Source: Microbispora hainanensis
GTDB taxonomy: Bacteria; Actinomycetota; Actinomycetes; Streptosporangiales; Streptosporangiaceae
Length of the DNA: 64,000 nucleotides
Direction of reading: 5' to 3'
NCBI RefSeq assembly: GCF_036186745.1
Contig: NZ_CP108086.1
Location: 310,001 to 374,000 of the forward strand
Shown: positions 42,846-51,976 of the stretch, piece after piece
How the letters are laid out: each line of letters begins with the position of its first letter
Numbering within the stretch: position 1 is the stretch's first letter
The notes under the pieces: generated by a model
The model's input: the letters and a program-made list of their open reading frames with translations, nothing else
Database searches by the model: none
What the model was told of the DNA's origin: nothing
Program-made: the position numbers and the translations under genes

Positions 42846-44198
42846 ATGCGAGAAGGCGCGACGGTCGCGGGGCACCGGCTCACCGGCCGGACCCGGCGCA
42901 GCGAGGTCGGCACCTGGGCGGACGCGGTGTCCCCCGACGGACGGCCGTCCGGCGCGCTGCTATTCGATCCACCGGCCGTCGCCACGGCCGGGGCACGCGA
43001 ACGACTCGTCGCGACGGTCGGCGCCGACCTGCGTCTCCAGTCGGGCGGGCCGATCGGGCTGCTGCCCGTGATCGACCTGGTGGCCGCGCGTGACGAGGTC
43101 TGGCTGATCACCACACGGGCCACGCCGTCCGTCGCCGGCCTGATGGCCGCCGGCCGCCTCGACCCGGGCGGCGCGGCGACCGTGCTCCTGGAGACCGCGC
43201 AGGCGCTGCTCGCCGTACACGCCGCCGGGGCGGCCCACGGCGCGTTGCACGCCGGGACCGTCGTCATCGGGGAGGACGGCTCGGCGCTGCTGGCCGAGCG
43301 CGGCCTGCTCCGGGCGCTGCGGGGCGAATACGCGTCCGCGGAACAGGACGTGGCGGCCTGGGCCGCGCTCGCCGGTGCCCTGGCGGCGGACTGCCGTGAC
43401 GGACACGCCGCGACGGCACTGCGGCGCGCGTCCGCCGCCGCGGCCCACGGGCTGGCCGCCGCACGAGACACCCTGCTCGCCGAGCGCGGCGCGTTCCCCG
43501 GCATGGGAAGGGAAGGGCTCGCTCACGCGGCTCAGGGCCTGTCCGCGCCCGCGTTCTCCGCGTCCCCGGCGTTCCCCGAACCTTCCACCGTCGCGGCGGC
43601 CGGTTCTTCCGGCGGGGAGGCGGTGACCCTGCTCGACCTGCCGGACGCCACCGAGGGCTCCGGCAACGTGATGATGCGGTTCGGGCCCGGGGTTCCGACC
43701 GAGACCACGGCCGCGCAGATCTGGCGGGCCGGGCAGACCTCCGCCGCCGTCACGGCCACCCACACCGGCCGTCCGGCGCCCCGGCGGCGCCGGAGGCGCT
43801 CGACGGCGTGGGCGGGGACGCTGCTGCTGGCGATCCTGATCGCGGCGGCGATCCTCTGGCTGCGCCAGACACCCGCCGCGCCGCTCGCGGTGACCGACGT
43901 CGATGTCAAGGCGCCCTCGAAGACGGTGCGCTGCGACGGCACCGCCGACTTCGTGGGCATCGTCACGACCAACGGCGAGGCGGGGACCATCCGCTATCGC
44001 TGGCTGCGCAGTGACGGCCGCAAGCCGGTGGAAGGGGAGCAGCAGGTCTCCTCGGGGAACACGTCGGTGGATCTCCCCCTGCACTGGAACGTGACCGGAT
44101 CGGGAACGTTCAAGGGCACGGCCACGCTCCGCATCCTGTCCCCCACGACGTCCGGAAAGCCGATCCAGGACAAAGCAAGTTTCGCCTACAAATGCTGA
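42846..44198 (+). CDS. Membrane pseudokinase
   Basis: A 450-residue protein whose N-terminal half keeps the outline of a kinase C-lobe but not the active residues. Where a kinase has HRDxKxxN, this reads AHGALHAGTVVIGEDG, and no DFG metal motif is visible (ALLAERGLLRAL in its place). A membrane helix lies at about 319-338 (AGTLLLAILIAAAILWL). The outer C-terminal domain of about 100 residues has two Cys and a beta-sandwich look (GTIRYRWLRSDGRKPVEGEQ). The ATG begins at the base after the preceding kinase's stop, so the two are translationally coupled. A regulatory partner or scaffold for the kinase is the natural inference. Confidence 0.75.
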   Translation: MREGATVAGHRLTGRTRRSEVGTWADAVSPDGRPSGALLFDPPAVATAGARERLVATVGADLRLQSGGPIGLLPVIDLVAARDEVWLITTRATPSVAGLMAAGRLDPGGAATVLLETAQALLAVHAAGAAHGALHAGTVVIGEDGSALLAERGLLRALRGEYASAEQDVAAWAALAGALAADCRDGHAATALRRASAAAAHGLAAARDTLLAERGAFPGMGREGLAHAAQGLSAPAFSASPAFPEPSTVAAAGSSGGEAVTLLDLPDATEGSGNVMMRFGPGVPTETTAAQIWRAGQTSAAVTATHTGRPAPRRRRRRSTAWAGTLLLAILIAAAILWLRQTPAAPLAVTDVDVKAPSKTVRCDGTADFVGIVTTNGEAGTIRYRWLRSDGRKPVEGEQQVSSGNTSVDLPLHWNVTGSGTFKGTATLRILSPTTSGKPIQDKASFAYKC

Positions 44199-44217
44199 TT
44201 TCATTAGTCTGGCGCGC

Positions 44218-45258
44218 ATGACGACGACCCCCGCCGGCTGGTACCCGGACCCGTACGGCTCCTCTCTCCTGCGTTGGTGGGACGGCACTCAGTGGACCGA
44301 CGCCACCCACGCTCCCGGACAGGAGGCCGGAGCCCCGCAAGCGCCGCAACAGGCGCCACAGCAGGCCCCTCAGCAGGCCCCTCAGCAGGCCCCTCAGCAG
44401 GCTCCGCAGTGGGGGCCCATGAACCAGACGGCGCAGTGGGGGCCGATCAACCAGACGGCGCAGCTTCCGGTGCCCGAGTTCGGCACGCCGCGGCGTACAG
44501 CGCCGGTCTGGCCGTGGGTCGTGGGCGGCATCGCGGCCGTCGTGGTGCTCGCGCTGGTCATCGGTGGCGCGGTCATCGTGCTGCGCGATCGCGCCTACAC
44601 GGCGAGCGCACGGCCGGACGTCAACACGACAGCCCCGCAGCTCGACCAGACCGTGCCGCCCGAGCAGGAGCCGCAGCAGTCCGTCCCGCCGGTGCCGCAG
44701 CTCCCCCAGCCGTCCGGCGGCCGCATCTCCGACCCCGTGACCGGCCTGTCGTACGCGTACCCGGGCGACAAGTGTCAGGTGCCGGAGTCGAAGAACATCA
44801 ACAACCCGGCCGACCAGCAGCGGCCGCTGTGGACGAGCGGCTGCACGGAGACGTCCCAGGCGAACTACGACGGCAGGGGCAACGACTGGGTCGCCAGCGT
44901 CTACACCGCCGAGGTGCCCCAGATCTTCCCCTACAGCGGCCCGCAGAGTCTGGGGCAGCTGTCCCAGGCGGTGCTGCTCACCTACGAGAACGACTTCTAC
45001 GGCATCCCACACGAGCGCAAGGTCCTGCGCAACGAGGCGCTGACCGTGAGCGGCAAGCAGGGCTGGATCTTCGAGTTCGAGATGGACTTCACCAAGGTCT
45101 CCGAGGCCAACGGCCTGAAGTGGAAGAAGGAGAAGGGCGCGATCGTCCTGGTGGACCGTGGTCTGAACGCCCGTCCCGCGATGCTGTACGTCTCGGTGCC
45201 GGACAACCTGGACCAGTCGATCCTCAAGCGCGTGGAGGACTCGCTTCAGTCTCAGTGA
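44218..45258 (+). CDS. DUF2510 membrane protein
   Basis: A 346-residue single-pass membrane protein. The N-terminus is a DUF2510 domain (AGWYPDPYGSSLLRWWDGTQ), followed by a PQQA repeat tract (12-bp repeat, about 44345-44405), a membrane helix at about 97-121, a Pro/Gln-rich spacer and a soluble outer domain (about 175-346, ISDPVTGLSYAYPGDKC onwards). That domain has two Cys and resembles lipoprotein-like proteins of unknown function. It starts 19 bp after the pseudokinase stop, so it is likely the last gene of the kinase cluster and may be a substrate or partner; that role is inferred. Confidence 0.8.
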   Translation: MTTTPAGWYPDPYGSSLLRWWDGTQWTDATHAPGQEAGAPQAPQQAPQQAPQQAPQQAPQQAPQWGPMNQTAQWGPINQTAQLPVPEFGTPRRTAPVWPWVVGGIAAVVVLALVIGGAVIVLRDRAYTASARPDVNTTAPQLDQTVPPEQEPQQSVPPVPQLPQPSGGRISDPVTGLSYAYPGDKCQVPESKNINNPADQQRPLWTSGCTETSQANYDGRGNDWVASVYTAEVPQIFPYSGPQSLGQLSQAVLLTYENDFYGIPHERKVLRNEALTVSGKQGWIFEFEMDFTKVSEANGLKWKKEKGAIVLVDRGLNARPAMLYVSVPDNLDQSILKRVEDSLQSQ

Positions 45259-45293
45259 CGTCCCCATTTACCCTTCAGCATTACTCTTGAGCC

Positions 45294-45890
45294 ATGACTG
45301 ACCCGCTGGTCTGGATCGACTGTGAGATGACCGGGCTCGACCTCGGCCGTGACGCGCTGATCGAGGTGGCCTGTGTCGTCACCGACAGCGAGCTGAACCA
45401 GTTGGATGAGGGCGTGGACGTCGTCATCAAGCCCCCCGCCGAGACGCTGGAGCAGATGTCCGATGTCGTGCGCGAGATGCACACGGCCTCGGGGCTGCTC
45501 CAGGCGCTCTCGACGGGGGTGACCCTGGCGGAGGCCGAGGCCGTCGTGCTCGACTACATCCGCTCCCACGTGCCCGAGCCCAAGAAGGCGCCGCTGTGCG
45601 GCAACTCCATCGCGACCGACCGCGCCTTCATCGCCCGGGACATGCCGCAGGTGGACACGTTCCTGCACTACCGGATGGTCGACGTCTCGTCGATCAAGGA
45701 GCTGGCCCGCCGCTGGTATCCCCGGGTCTACTTCGCCTCCCCGGAGAAGCAGGGCGGGCACCGCGCGCTGGCCGACATCACCGAGAGCATCCGCGAGCTG
45801 CGTTACTACCGCGCCGCGGTCTTCGTGCCCCAGCCCGGCCCCGACTCCGCCACCGCCCGCGAGGTCGCGGAGGCCGTCTCCGGTCCCTGA
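45294..45890 (+). CDS. orn: Oligoribonuclease
   Basis: A 3'-5' exoribonuclease of the DEDDh family that degrades 2-5-nt RNA, including pGpG from cyclic-di-GMP. The 198-residue protein has the first exonuclease motif [12 protein letters not shown], the second in [18 protein letters not shown], and the third with the catalytic His in [34 protein letters not shown] is typical of Orn. ATG with a weak upstream ribosome site. It is a housekeeping gene directly preceding tRNA-His, an arrangement seen in other actinomycetes. Confidence 0.96.
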   Translation: MTDPLVWIDCEMTGLDLGRDALIEVACVVTDSELNQLDEGVDVVIKPPAETLEQMSDVVREMHTASGLLQALSTGVTLAEAEAVVLDYIRSHVPEPKKAPLCGNSIATDRAFIARDMPQVDTFLHYRMVDVSSIKELARRWYPRVYFASPEKQGGHRALADITESIRELRYYRAAVFVPQPGPDSATAREVAEAVSGP

Positions 45891-45972
45891 CCTCCGCAGG
45901 CGGCGGTATTGGGGCGCGAACAACTCCCAAATGCCGCTACACTTTCTTCGTACGCCTCGAACGGCGGACATG

Positions 45973-46048
45973 GTGGGTGTAGCTCAGCTGGCAGAGCGCC
46001 AGGTTGTGGTCCTGGATGTCGTGGGTTCAAGTCCCATCACTCACCCCA
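45973..46048 (+). tRNA. tRNA-His (GTG)
   Basis: The cloverleaf folds fully: acceptor GTGGGTG/CACTCAC, D-arm with AGCTCAGCTGGCAGAGC, anticodon stem CCAGG/CCTGG around TTGTGGT (anticodon GTG), and T-arm GTGGG-TTCAAGT-CCCAT. CCA is encoded at 46046-46048. The discriminator is C and the base before position 1 is G (45972), as expected for tRNA-His. Confidence 0.97.
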
Positions 46049-46051
46049 ACG

Positions 46052-46090
46052 GCGAACGGCCGGTCCTCACGGACCGGCCGTTCGCTTTTT
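46052..46090 (+). terminator. Intrinsic terminator after tRNA-His
   Basis: A 15-bp perfect stem GCGAACGGCCGGTCC / GGACCGGCCGTTCGC with TCAC loop is followed directly by TTTTT. It is the clearest rho-independent terminator in the window. Confidence 0.95.
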
Positions 46091-46112
46091 CATCGGCCTT
46101 TTTTCATGAGTG

Positions 46113-46146
46113 ACTATGCGCCGCGTGTATACACTCGGGATATAGT
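46113..46146. promoter_or_regulatory. Symmetric PadR operator candidate
   Basis: GTGTATACAC (46125-46134) is a perfect palindrome flanked symmetrically by ACTAT (46113-46117) and ATAGT (46142-46146); 13 of 17 base pairs across the 34-bp site are complementary. The site ends 8 bp before the padR start, where binding would block transcription of the padR-ABC operon. Confidence 0.65.
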
Positions 46147-46154
46147 CTGCGGGC

Positions 46155-46679
46155 ATGACCGTACCCCTCGCGTTGCTCGGCCTGCTGGAGCGGGAGCCGA
46201 GCCACGGATACGACCTGAAACGCGACTACGACACCTTCTTCGGCCGGGGCAAGCCGCTGCCCTTCGGGCAGGTGTACTCCACGCTCGGCCGCCTCGCCAG
46301 GGACGGCAAGGTCACCGGGCAGAGCGAGCCGGGCGACGGGCCGGACCGCAAGCGCTACGCGATCACCCCCCTGGGCAGGCAGGAGGTCGCCACATGGCTG
46401 GCCGAGCCGGTCGCGGCCGAGCCCTACCTGCAGACGGTGCTGTTCACCAAGGTCGTGCTGGCGCTGATGCTGGGCCGTGACGCGGCGGGCTATCTGGACG
46501 CGCAGCGGGCCACGCACATGCGGCGCATGCGGGAGCTCACCGAGGTCAAGCGCAGCGGCCCCCTGACCGACGCCCTGCTGGCCGACCACGCCATGTTCCA
46601 CCTGGAGGCGGACCTGCGGTGGATCGACGTCACCCAGGCCCGGCTGGGGGCGCTGGCCGAGATGGTGCGTACGTCATGA
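46155..46679 (+). CDS. PadR-family transcriptional regulator
   Basis: A 174-residue winged-helix repressor with the PadR pattern: LALLGLLEREPSHGYDLKRD, FGQVYSTLGRLARDGKVTGQ and KRYAITPLGRQEVATWLAEP. A C-terminal helical part of the Vir_act_alpha_C type mediates dimerisation. Its stop overlaps the start of the ABC ATPase gene (ATGA), so it forms one operon with it and the permease. PadR regulators of ABC exporters usually respond to a drug or stress and repress their own operon; the palindrome at 46113-46146 fits this. Confidence 0.92.
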   Translation: MTVPLALLGLLEREPSHGYDLKRDYDTFFGRGKPLPFGQVYSTLGRLARDGKVTGQSEPGDGPDRKRYAITPLGRQEVATWLAEPVAAEPYLQTVLFTKVVLALMLGRDAAGYLDAQRATHMRRMRELTEVKRSGPLTDALLADHAMFHLEADLRWIDVTQARLGALAEMVRTS

Positions 46680-47356
46680 TCATCGAGGCGCGGGAGGTCA
46701 GCCGCTCCTACGGCAGCACGGTCGCGCTGCGCGAGGCGAACCTGTCGGTGGCCGCCGGCGAGGTCGTGGCGATCATGGGGCCCAGCGGGTCGGGCAAGTC
46801 GACGCTGCTGCACTGCCTGGCCGGCATCTTCACGCCCGACAGCGGCGAGGTGTGGTTCGACGGGCGCCGCCTCGACACCCTCGACGACGGCCGCCGCAGC
46901 GAGCTGCGGCGCACCGCCTTCGGCTTCGTCTTCCAGTTCGGCCAGCTCGTGCCGGAGCTGACCGCGGCCGACAACGTGATGCTGCCGCTGCTGCTGGGCC
47001 GTACGCGGAGGAAGGACGCCGAGCGGCGCGCCGCCGAATGGCTGGAACGGCTGGAGCTGGCCGACCTGGGCGGCCGGCGCACCGGGGAGCTGTCCGGCGG
47101 GCAGGCGCAGCGCGTGGCGATCGCCAGGGCGCTGGTCACACGGCCGCGGATCGTGTTCGCCGACGAGCCGACCGGCGCGCTCGACACGCTCACCGGTGAG
47201 CACGTGATGGACCTGCTGGTGGGCCTGGCCCGCGAGAAGGGCGCCACCGTAATCCTGGTGACCCACGACGCCCGGGTGGCCGCCTGCGCCGACCGGGAGG
47301 TCGTGGTGCGCGACGGCCGGGTCAGCGACCCGTACGCGACCGGGGCGGTCCGATGA
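46676..47356 (+). CDS. ABC transporter ATPase (MacB/LolD-type)
   Basis: The ATP-hydrolysing subunit of an FtsX-type ABC complex, 226 residues. Walker A GPSGSGKSTLLH, Q-loop FQFGQLVPELTAAD, signature ELSGGQAQRVAIARAL, Walker B IVFADEPTGALD and the H-loop VTHD are all intact. FADEPTGALD and the short length place it in the MacB/LolD/FtsE group, which pairs with large permeases and works by mechanotransmission rather than classical transport. ATGA overlaps link it both to padR upstream and to the permease downstream. Confidence 0.95.
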   Translation: MIIEAREVSRSYGSTVALREANLSVAAGEVVAIMGPSGSGKSTLLHCLAGIFTPDSGEVWFDGRRLDTLDDGRRSELRRTAFGFVFQFGQLVPELTAADNVMLPLLLGRTRRKDAERRAAEWLERLELADLGGRRTGELSGGQAQRVAIARALVTRPRIVFADEPTGALDTLTGEHVMDLLVGLAREKGATVILVTHDARVAACADREVVVRDGRVSDPYATGAVR

Positions 47357-49584
47357 TCCGGCTGGGCCTGCGGCTGTCGCTGAGCAGCGGCAGGGAGGCG
47401 GTGGCGCGGCTGGCGCTGGTCGTCGTCGGGGTGGCGGCCGGCGTCGCGGTGCTGCTGTCCACGCTGTCGCTGTTCAACGCGTTCCAGGCCACCAACGGCC
47501 GTCCCTGCTGGGAGTGCACGACCGGCTCGGCGCCCAGCGGCTGGGCCCTCGACGCGACGGCCGACGGCGCGCTGTGGAGCTACCGCGAGGACTTCTACGC
47601 GGGCCGGACGATCAAGCGGCTCGACGCCGCCGCGCTCGGCACGCGGGCGCCGGTCATCCCCGGCCTGTCCCGCATGCCCGGCCCCGGGCGGTATTACGCC
47701 TCGCCCGCGCTGGCCGGGCTGCTGGACTCCGCGCCGCGCGAGGAGCTCGCCGCCCGCTTCCCCGGCACGCGCGCCGGGCTGATCGGCGACGCGGCGCTGT
47801 CCGGGCCCGACGAGCTGGTCGTCGTGGTGGGACGGACGCCGGACGAGGTCGCCGCCCTGCCCGGCGCGCGGCAGGTCGACGCGGTATCCACGGTACCTAC
47901 GGCGTCCACCGGGCCCGCGGCCGGCGCCGACGCGGACGTCTACCGCTTCGCCTTCGGCGTCGCCGCCGTCGGGCTGATCGTCCCGCTGCTGGTGCTCGTC
48001 GGCACCGCCACCCGGCTGGCCGCGGCCCGCCGCGAGAGCCGCTTCGCCGCGATCCGGCTGGTCGGCGCCACCACGCGGCAGATCAACGTGCTCGCCACGG
48101 TGGACGCGGCACTGGGCGCGCTCGCCGGCGCGCTGACGGGCCTCGCGATCTTCCAGCTCGTACGGCCGGCCGTGGCCGGGGTGCGGGTCACCGGCGCGCG
48201 GTTCTTCCCCGGCCTGGTCGCCCCGCACGCCTGGCAGTACGCGGCCGTGCTGGCCGGAGTGCCGGTGGTGGCGGCCGGCGCCGCCCTGTGGTCGCTGCGC
48301 CGGGTGCGGATCTCACCGCTCGGCGTCGCCCGGAAGACCACCGCCTCCCCGCCCCGGGCGTGGCGGGTGATCCCGCTGCTGGCGGGGCTGGGGATGTTCG
48401 CGGGCCCGGTGTATCGCAACGGCAAGCCCGACGAGCTGCTCGCCGTCGTCGCACTCGCACTGATCATGGTCGGGCTGATGCTGGCCGGGCCCTGGCTGAC
48501 CATGGTCGCCGCGCGCCTGGCCGCCCGCCTGACCCGGGGCGGGGCGACGCTGCTGGCCACGCGGCGCCTGGCCGCCGATCCGAAGACCGCCTTCAGGTCG
48601 GTGAGCGGGCTGGTGCTGGCGGTGTTCATCGGGACGACGATCGCGGCCCTCGTGCCGGCGGTGGTCGCCGGGCAGCAGAAGGTGGCCGGGGGCACCCTCA
48701 ACGACGTCCTGGGCGCCAGGTTCGAGCGGCCGGGCGTCTCCGGCCTGTCACAGCGGGCGGGGACGGAGCTGCTCGCCCGGCTGCGCGCCCACCCGGGCGT
48801 GGAGGTGCTGCCGATCTACGGCAGGGTGGACGCGGAGAAGGCGCCTCCGCGGCCCGACGGCCCGCCGCCCAGGCCGTACGTCGTGGAGTGCGCGGGCCTG
48901 GCCCTCTTCCCCGTGCTGGGCCGCTGCCCCGAAGGTACGCGCGCCGTGGCGGGCAACTTCGCCCGCATCATCGGCGCCGACAACCCCCTCACCGTCGACA
49001 GGCTCCTTCCGCTGGCGGGCCCCGACAGCCCGGCCGCCTCCACCGACGGGCTCGACCTGGCGGCCGTCATGATCACCACGTCCGACACGGGGACGCTGGA
49101 GCGGCTGCGCACCCTGCTGGCCGGTTACACCGTCGAAGCGCCGATGACCTTCGCCGAGGTCGCCGAGGTCAGGGCCGACCTGTACACCCGGGCGGAGAAC
49201 ATCGCGCTGGCCATGGTCGGGCTCACCCTGGTCGCCGGCGCCTGCGGCCTCGTGGTCGCGGCAGGCGGCGGGCTGGTGGAGCGCAGGCAGCCCTTCACCC
49301 TGCTGCGGCTGGCGGGCACGCCCACGCGCACCCTGGCCGCGGTGGTGCTGCTGGAGTCGGCGCTGCCGCTCGTGCTGGCCGCCGTGCTCGCCGCGGCCGC
49401 CGGTTTCGGCGTGGCCGAGCCGCTCATCGACGCTCTCCGGATGAAGGGCACGTCGCTCGCGATGCCGGGGCCCGTCTACTTCGCCTCGCTCGGCGGCGGC
49501 CTGGCCGCGTCCCTGCTGGTGATCCTCACCACGCTGCCGCTGCTGCGGCGCATGACCACGCCCGACAACGCGCGTTTCGAATAG
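47353..49584 (+). CDS. FtsX-family ABC permease
   Basis: A 743-residue membrane protein with two FtsX core regions: an N-terminal helix, an outer domain, a block of helices at about 195-420, a second outer domain at about 450-600 and a last helix block at about 610-735. Recognisable parts are LVGATTRQINVLATVDAALG and LRLAGTPTRTLAAVVLLESA, the coupling segments that contact the ATPase. The start overlaps the ATPase stop by 4 bp. Probably an envelope export or lipid-handling system, or a peptide-antibiotic detoxification complex; the substrate is unknown. The penicillin-acylase-type gene starts 7 bp after its stop, so co-transcription is likely. Confidence 0.92.
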   Translation: MIRLGLRLSLSSGREAVARLALVVVGVAAGVAVLLSTLSLFNAFQATNGRPCWECTTGSAPSGWALDATADGALWSYREDFYAGRTIKRLDAAALGTRAPVIPGLSRMPGPGRYYASPALAGLLDSAPREELAARFPGTRAGLIGDAALSGPDELVVVVGRTPDEVAALPGARQVDAVSTVPTASTGPAAGADADVYRFAFGVAAVGLIVPLLVLVGTATRLAAARRESRFAAIRLVGATTRQINVLATVDAALGALAGALTGLAIFQLVRPAVAGVRVTGARFFPGLVAPHAWQYAAVLAGVPVVAAGAALWSLRRVRISPLGVARKTTASPPRAWRVIPLLAGLGMFAGPVYRNGKPDELLAVVALALIMVGLMLAGPWLTMVAARLAARLTRGGATLLATRRLAADPKTAFRSVSGLVLAVFIGTTIAALVPAVVAGQQKVAGGTLNDVLGARFERPGVSGLSQRAGTELLARLRAHPGVEVLPIYGRVDAEKAPPRPDGPPPRPYVVECAGLALFPVLGRCPEGTRAVAGNFARIIGADNPLTVDRLLPLAGPDSPAASTDGLDLAAVMITTSDTGTLERLRTLLAGYTVEAPMTFAEVAEVRADLYTRAENIALAMVGLTLVAGACGLVVAAGGGLVERRQPFTLLRLAGTPTRTLAAVVLLESALPLVLAAVLAAAAGFGVAEPLIDALRMKGTSLAMPGPVYFASLGGGLAASLLVILTTLPLLRRMTTPDNARFE

Positions 49585-49591
49585 GAGACCG

Positions 49592-51865
49592 ATGAAGCTC
49601 CGACCCCTCGTGGTCGCGCTGGCCCTGCTCGCCCCCGCCGTCCCGGCAGCGCCCGCGACGGCGGCGGCCGGCGGGGGTTACTCGGCCACGATCCGGCGCA
49701 CCGAATACGGCATCCCGCACATCACCGCCAAGGACTACGGCGGCCTCGGGTTCGGGTACGGCTACGCCTTCGCCCAGGACAACCTGTGCACGCTGGCCTC
49801 CTGGGTGGTGACGCTGCGCGGCGAACGCTCGCGTTATTTCGGCCCGGAGGCCGAGTCCGACGACCCCGCCAAGCCGGTCGCCGACCTCGCCAGCGACGTC
49901 TACTACAAGAGCATCGCCGGCTCCGGCGTCGTACCGCGGCTGCTTGCCCGGCCCGCGCCGGTCGGCCCGAGCGCCGAGCTGCGCCGCCTGGTGGACGGCT
50001 ACGTCGCCGGATACAACCGCTACCTGGAGGACACCGGGGTGGCGAACCTGCCCGATCCCCGGTGCCGGGGCAAGGCGTGGGTCGGCCCGATCAGCGCCAC
50101 CGACATGTGGACCAACCTGCTCGACCTCAGCCGGATGGCCTCCGGCTCCAGCCTGAAGGAGGCCATCACCGGCATGGCCGGACCCGGGAAACCACGGCCC
50201 ATGCCCGCGGCGGGCAGCAACGCCTGGGCGCTCGGCCGTACGGCCACCCGGGACGGCGGCGGCATGGTGCTGGCCGACCCGCACTTCCCCTGGCAGGGAA
50301 TCCGCCGCTTCTACCAGGTCCAGCTCACGATCCCCGGCGTGCTCGACGTCTCGGGCGGCAGCCTGTACGGCACCCCGGTCGTCCAGATCGGCCACAACGC
50401 CAAGGTCGCCTGGACCCACACAGTCACCCACGCGCAGCACTTCACCGTCTATCGGCTGGCGCTCGCGGGCGGCCACAGCTACACGGTCGACGGCCGGGTG
50501 GAGCCGATGGGCGAGCAGGAGGTGGAGGTCACGCTGCCGGACGGCACCGTCTCCCAGCACACCCTCCTCACCTCCCGTTATGGCCCGGTGCTCGCCGTCG
50601 GGCAGAGCGACGAGGCCGCGTACGCGCTGGCCGACGCGAACGCCGCCAACCTGCGGGCGGCCGACGAATGGCTGGCGATGGCCAGGGCGGGCAGCCTCGA
50701 CGAGCTGCGCGCGGCCCAGCGGACCTACCAGGGGATGCCGTTCGTCCACACCCTCGCCACCGACGTGAGCGGCACCGCCTATTTCGCCGACACCTCGGTC
50801 GTCCCCCACGTCACCGACGCCGAGGCCGAGCGCTGCGCCAAGCCCTCGCCCGTTCCCGGCCTCGACGCGTACGTCCTGGACGGCTCGACCTCGGCGTGCC
50901 TGTGGGGCAGGGACGGCGACGCCGTCGTGCCGGGCATCTTCGGGCCCGCCAAGCAGCCGGCGCTGATCCGCGCCGACTACGTCGCCAACTCCAACAACAC
51001 CTACTGGATGACCAACCCGGCGAAGCCGCTCACCGGCTATCCCACGGCGTACGGCAAGACGGGCACCGACCTGCAGCCGCGCCCCCGGGTCAGCCTCGAC
51101 ATGATCGCCCAGCGGCTGTCCGGGGCCGACGGGCTCGGCGCGCCCGGCTTCACGCTGGACACCTTGCAGGCGACGGTGCGCGGCAAGCGCGACCTCACCT
51201 TCGAGCTGATGCGCGACGACCTGCTCAAGATGTGCGACACCGACTCCCGGAACGACGTACGCGAGGGCTGCCGGACGCTGGAGAAGTGGGACGGGCGGGC
51301 CACCCTGGACGGCGCGGGCGCGATCCTCTGGCGCGAGTTCTTCACGCGGCTCGGCCGTCCCGTCAAGGCCGGAGATCCCCCCTACAGCCCGTGGCGGGTG
51401 CCGTTCGACCCCGCGCACCCGCTGACCACCCCGCGCGGTCTCAAGGACGTCCCGGCCGTACGGCAGGCCCTCGCCGACGCCGTGGGGTTCTTCCGCTCGA
51501 ACGGGATCCCGCTGACGCTCACTCCCGGGCAGGCGCAGAGCTACGCCTCGATCCCGATTCCCGGCTGCACCGAAGGGGAGGGCTGCTTCGACCGGGTGCG
51601 CACGGGCGGGCCGCTGGGCACCGACGGGCGCTACCCGGAGGTGGACACCGGATCGAGCTTCATGATGGCCGTCGAGCTCACCCCCGCCGGCCCGCGCACG
51701 CGTACCGTCCTCACCTACTCGCTGTCCGCCAACCCCGCGTCGCCCCACCACGCCGACCAGACCGCCCTGTTCTCGCGGGGCGGGTGGGTGACCGAGCGCT
51801 TCACCGCGGCCGAGATCGCCGCCGATCCGCATCTCGAAACCGTCACGGTCCACGAGAGGCGTTGA
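49592..51865 (+). CDS. Secreted penicillin-acylase-family hydrolase
   Basis: An N-terminal-nucleophile amidohydrolase of the penicillin G acylase / acyl-homoserine-lactone acylase / aculeacin acylase family, 757 residues. The signal peptide (residues 1 to about 26, ending ATAAA) is followed by the alpha chain (RRTEYGIPHITAKDYGGLGF, AFAQDNLCTLASWV). The self-processing site is AAGSNAWALG, with Ser209 as the expected new N-terminus of the beta chain. Downstream VVQIGHNAKVAWTHTVTHAQ and YVANSNNTYWMTNP carry the usual oxyanion and Asn residues. ATG with AGGAGA. It follows the ABC permease by 7 bp. The sequence fits lipopeptide or long-chain acylases better than penicillin specialists, but the substrate is open. 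Confidence 0.92.
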   Translation: MKLRPLVVALALLAPAVPAAPATAAAGGGYSATIRRTEYGIPHITAKDYGGLGFGYGYAFAQDNLCTLASWVVTLRGERSRYFGPEAESDDPAKPVADLASDVYYKSIAGSGVVPRLLARPAPVGPSAELRRLVDGYVAGYNRYLEDTGVANLPDPRCRGKAWVGPISATDMWTNLLDLSRMASGSSLKEAITGMAGPGKPRPMPAAGSNAWALGRTATRDGGGMVLADPHFPWQGIRRFYQVQLTIPGVLDVSGGSLYGTPVVQIGHNAKVAWTHTVTHAQHFTVYRLALAGGHSYTVDGRVEPMGEQEVEVTLPDGTVSQHTLLTSRYGPVLAVGQSDEAAYALADANAANLRAADEWLAMARAGSLDELRAAQRTYQGMPFVHTLATDVSGTAYFADTSVVPHVTDAEAERCAKPSPVPGLDAYVLDGSTSACLWGRDGDAVVPGIFGPAKQPALIRADYVANSNNTYWMTNPAKPLTGYPTAYGKTGTDLQPRPRVSLDMIAQRLSGADGLGAPGFTLDTLQATVRGKRDLTFELMRDDLLKMCDTDSRNDVREGCRTLEKWDGRATLDGAGAILWREFFTRLGRPVKAGDPPYSPWRVPFDPAHPLTTPRGLKDVPAVRQALADAVGFFRSNGIPLTLTPGQAQSYASIPIPGCTEGEGCFDRVRTGGPLGTDGRYPEVDTGSSFMMAVELTPAGPRTRTVLTYSLSANPASPHHADQTALFSRGGWVTERFTAAEIAADPHLETVTVHERR

Positions 51866-51976
51866 CCCGGGCAAGTCAGTGCACTTTTCCCCAAAGGTGG
51901 ACGATGCGGGTTATGCTGCCTCACAACCGCCGTGCGGGGGCCTCGGCGATCTCTGATCGTCTTCTACGGAGGCCGG

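Noticed and set aside
45973..46048. tRNA-His as an integration site with a genomic island
   Set aside because: No integrase or duplicated 3' tRNA segment follows. The next genes look like an ordinary padR-ABC operon.
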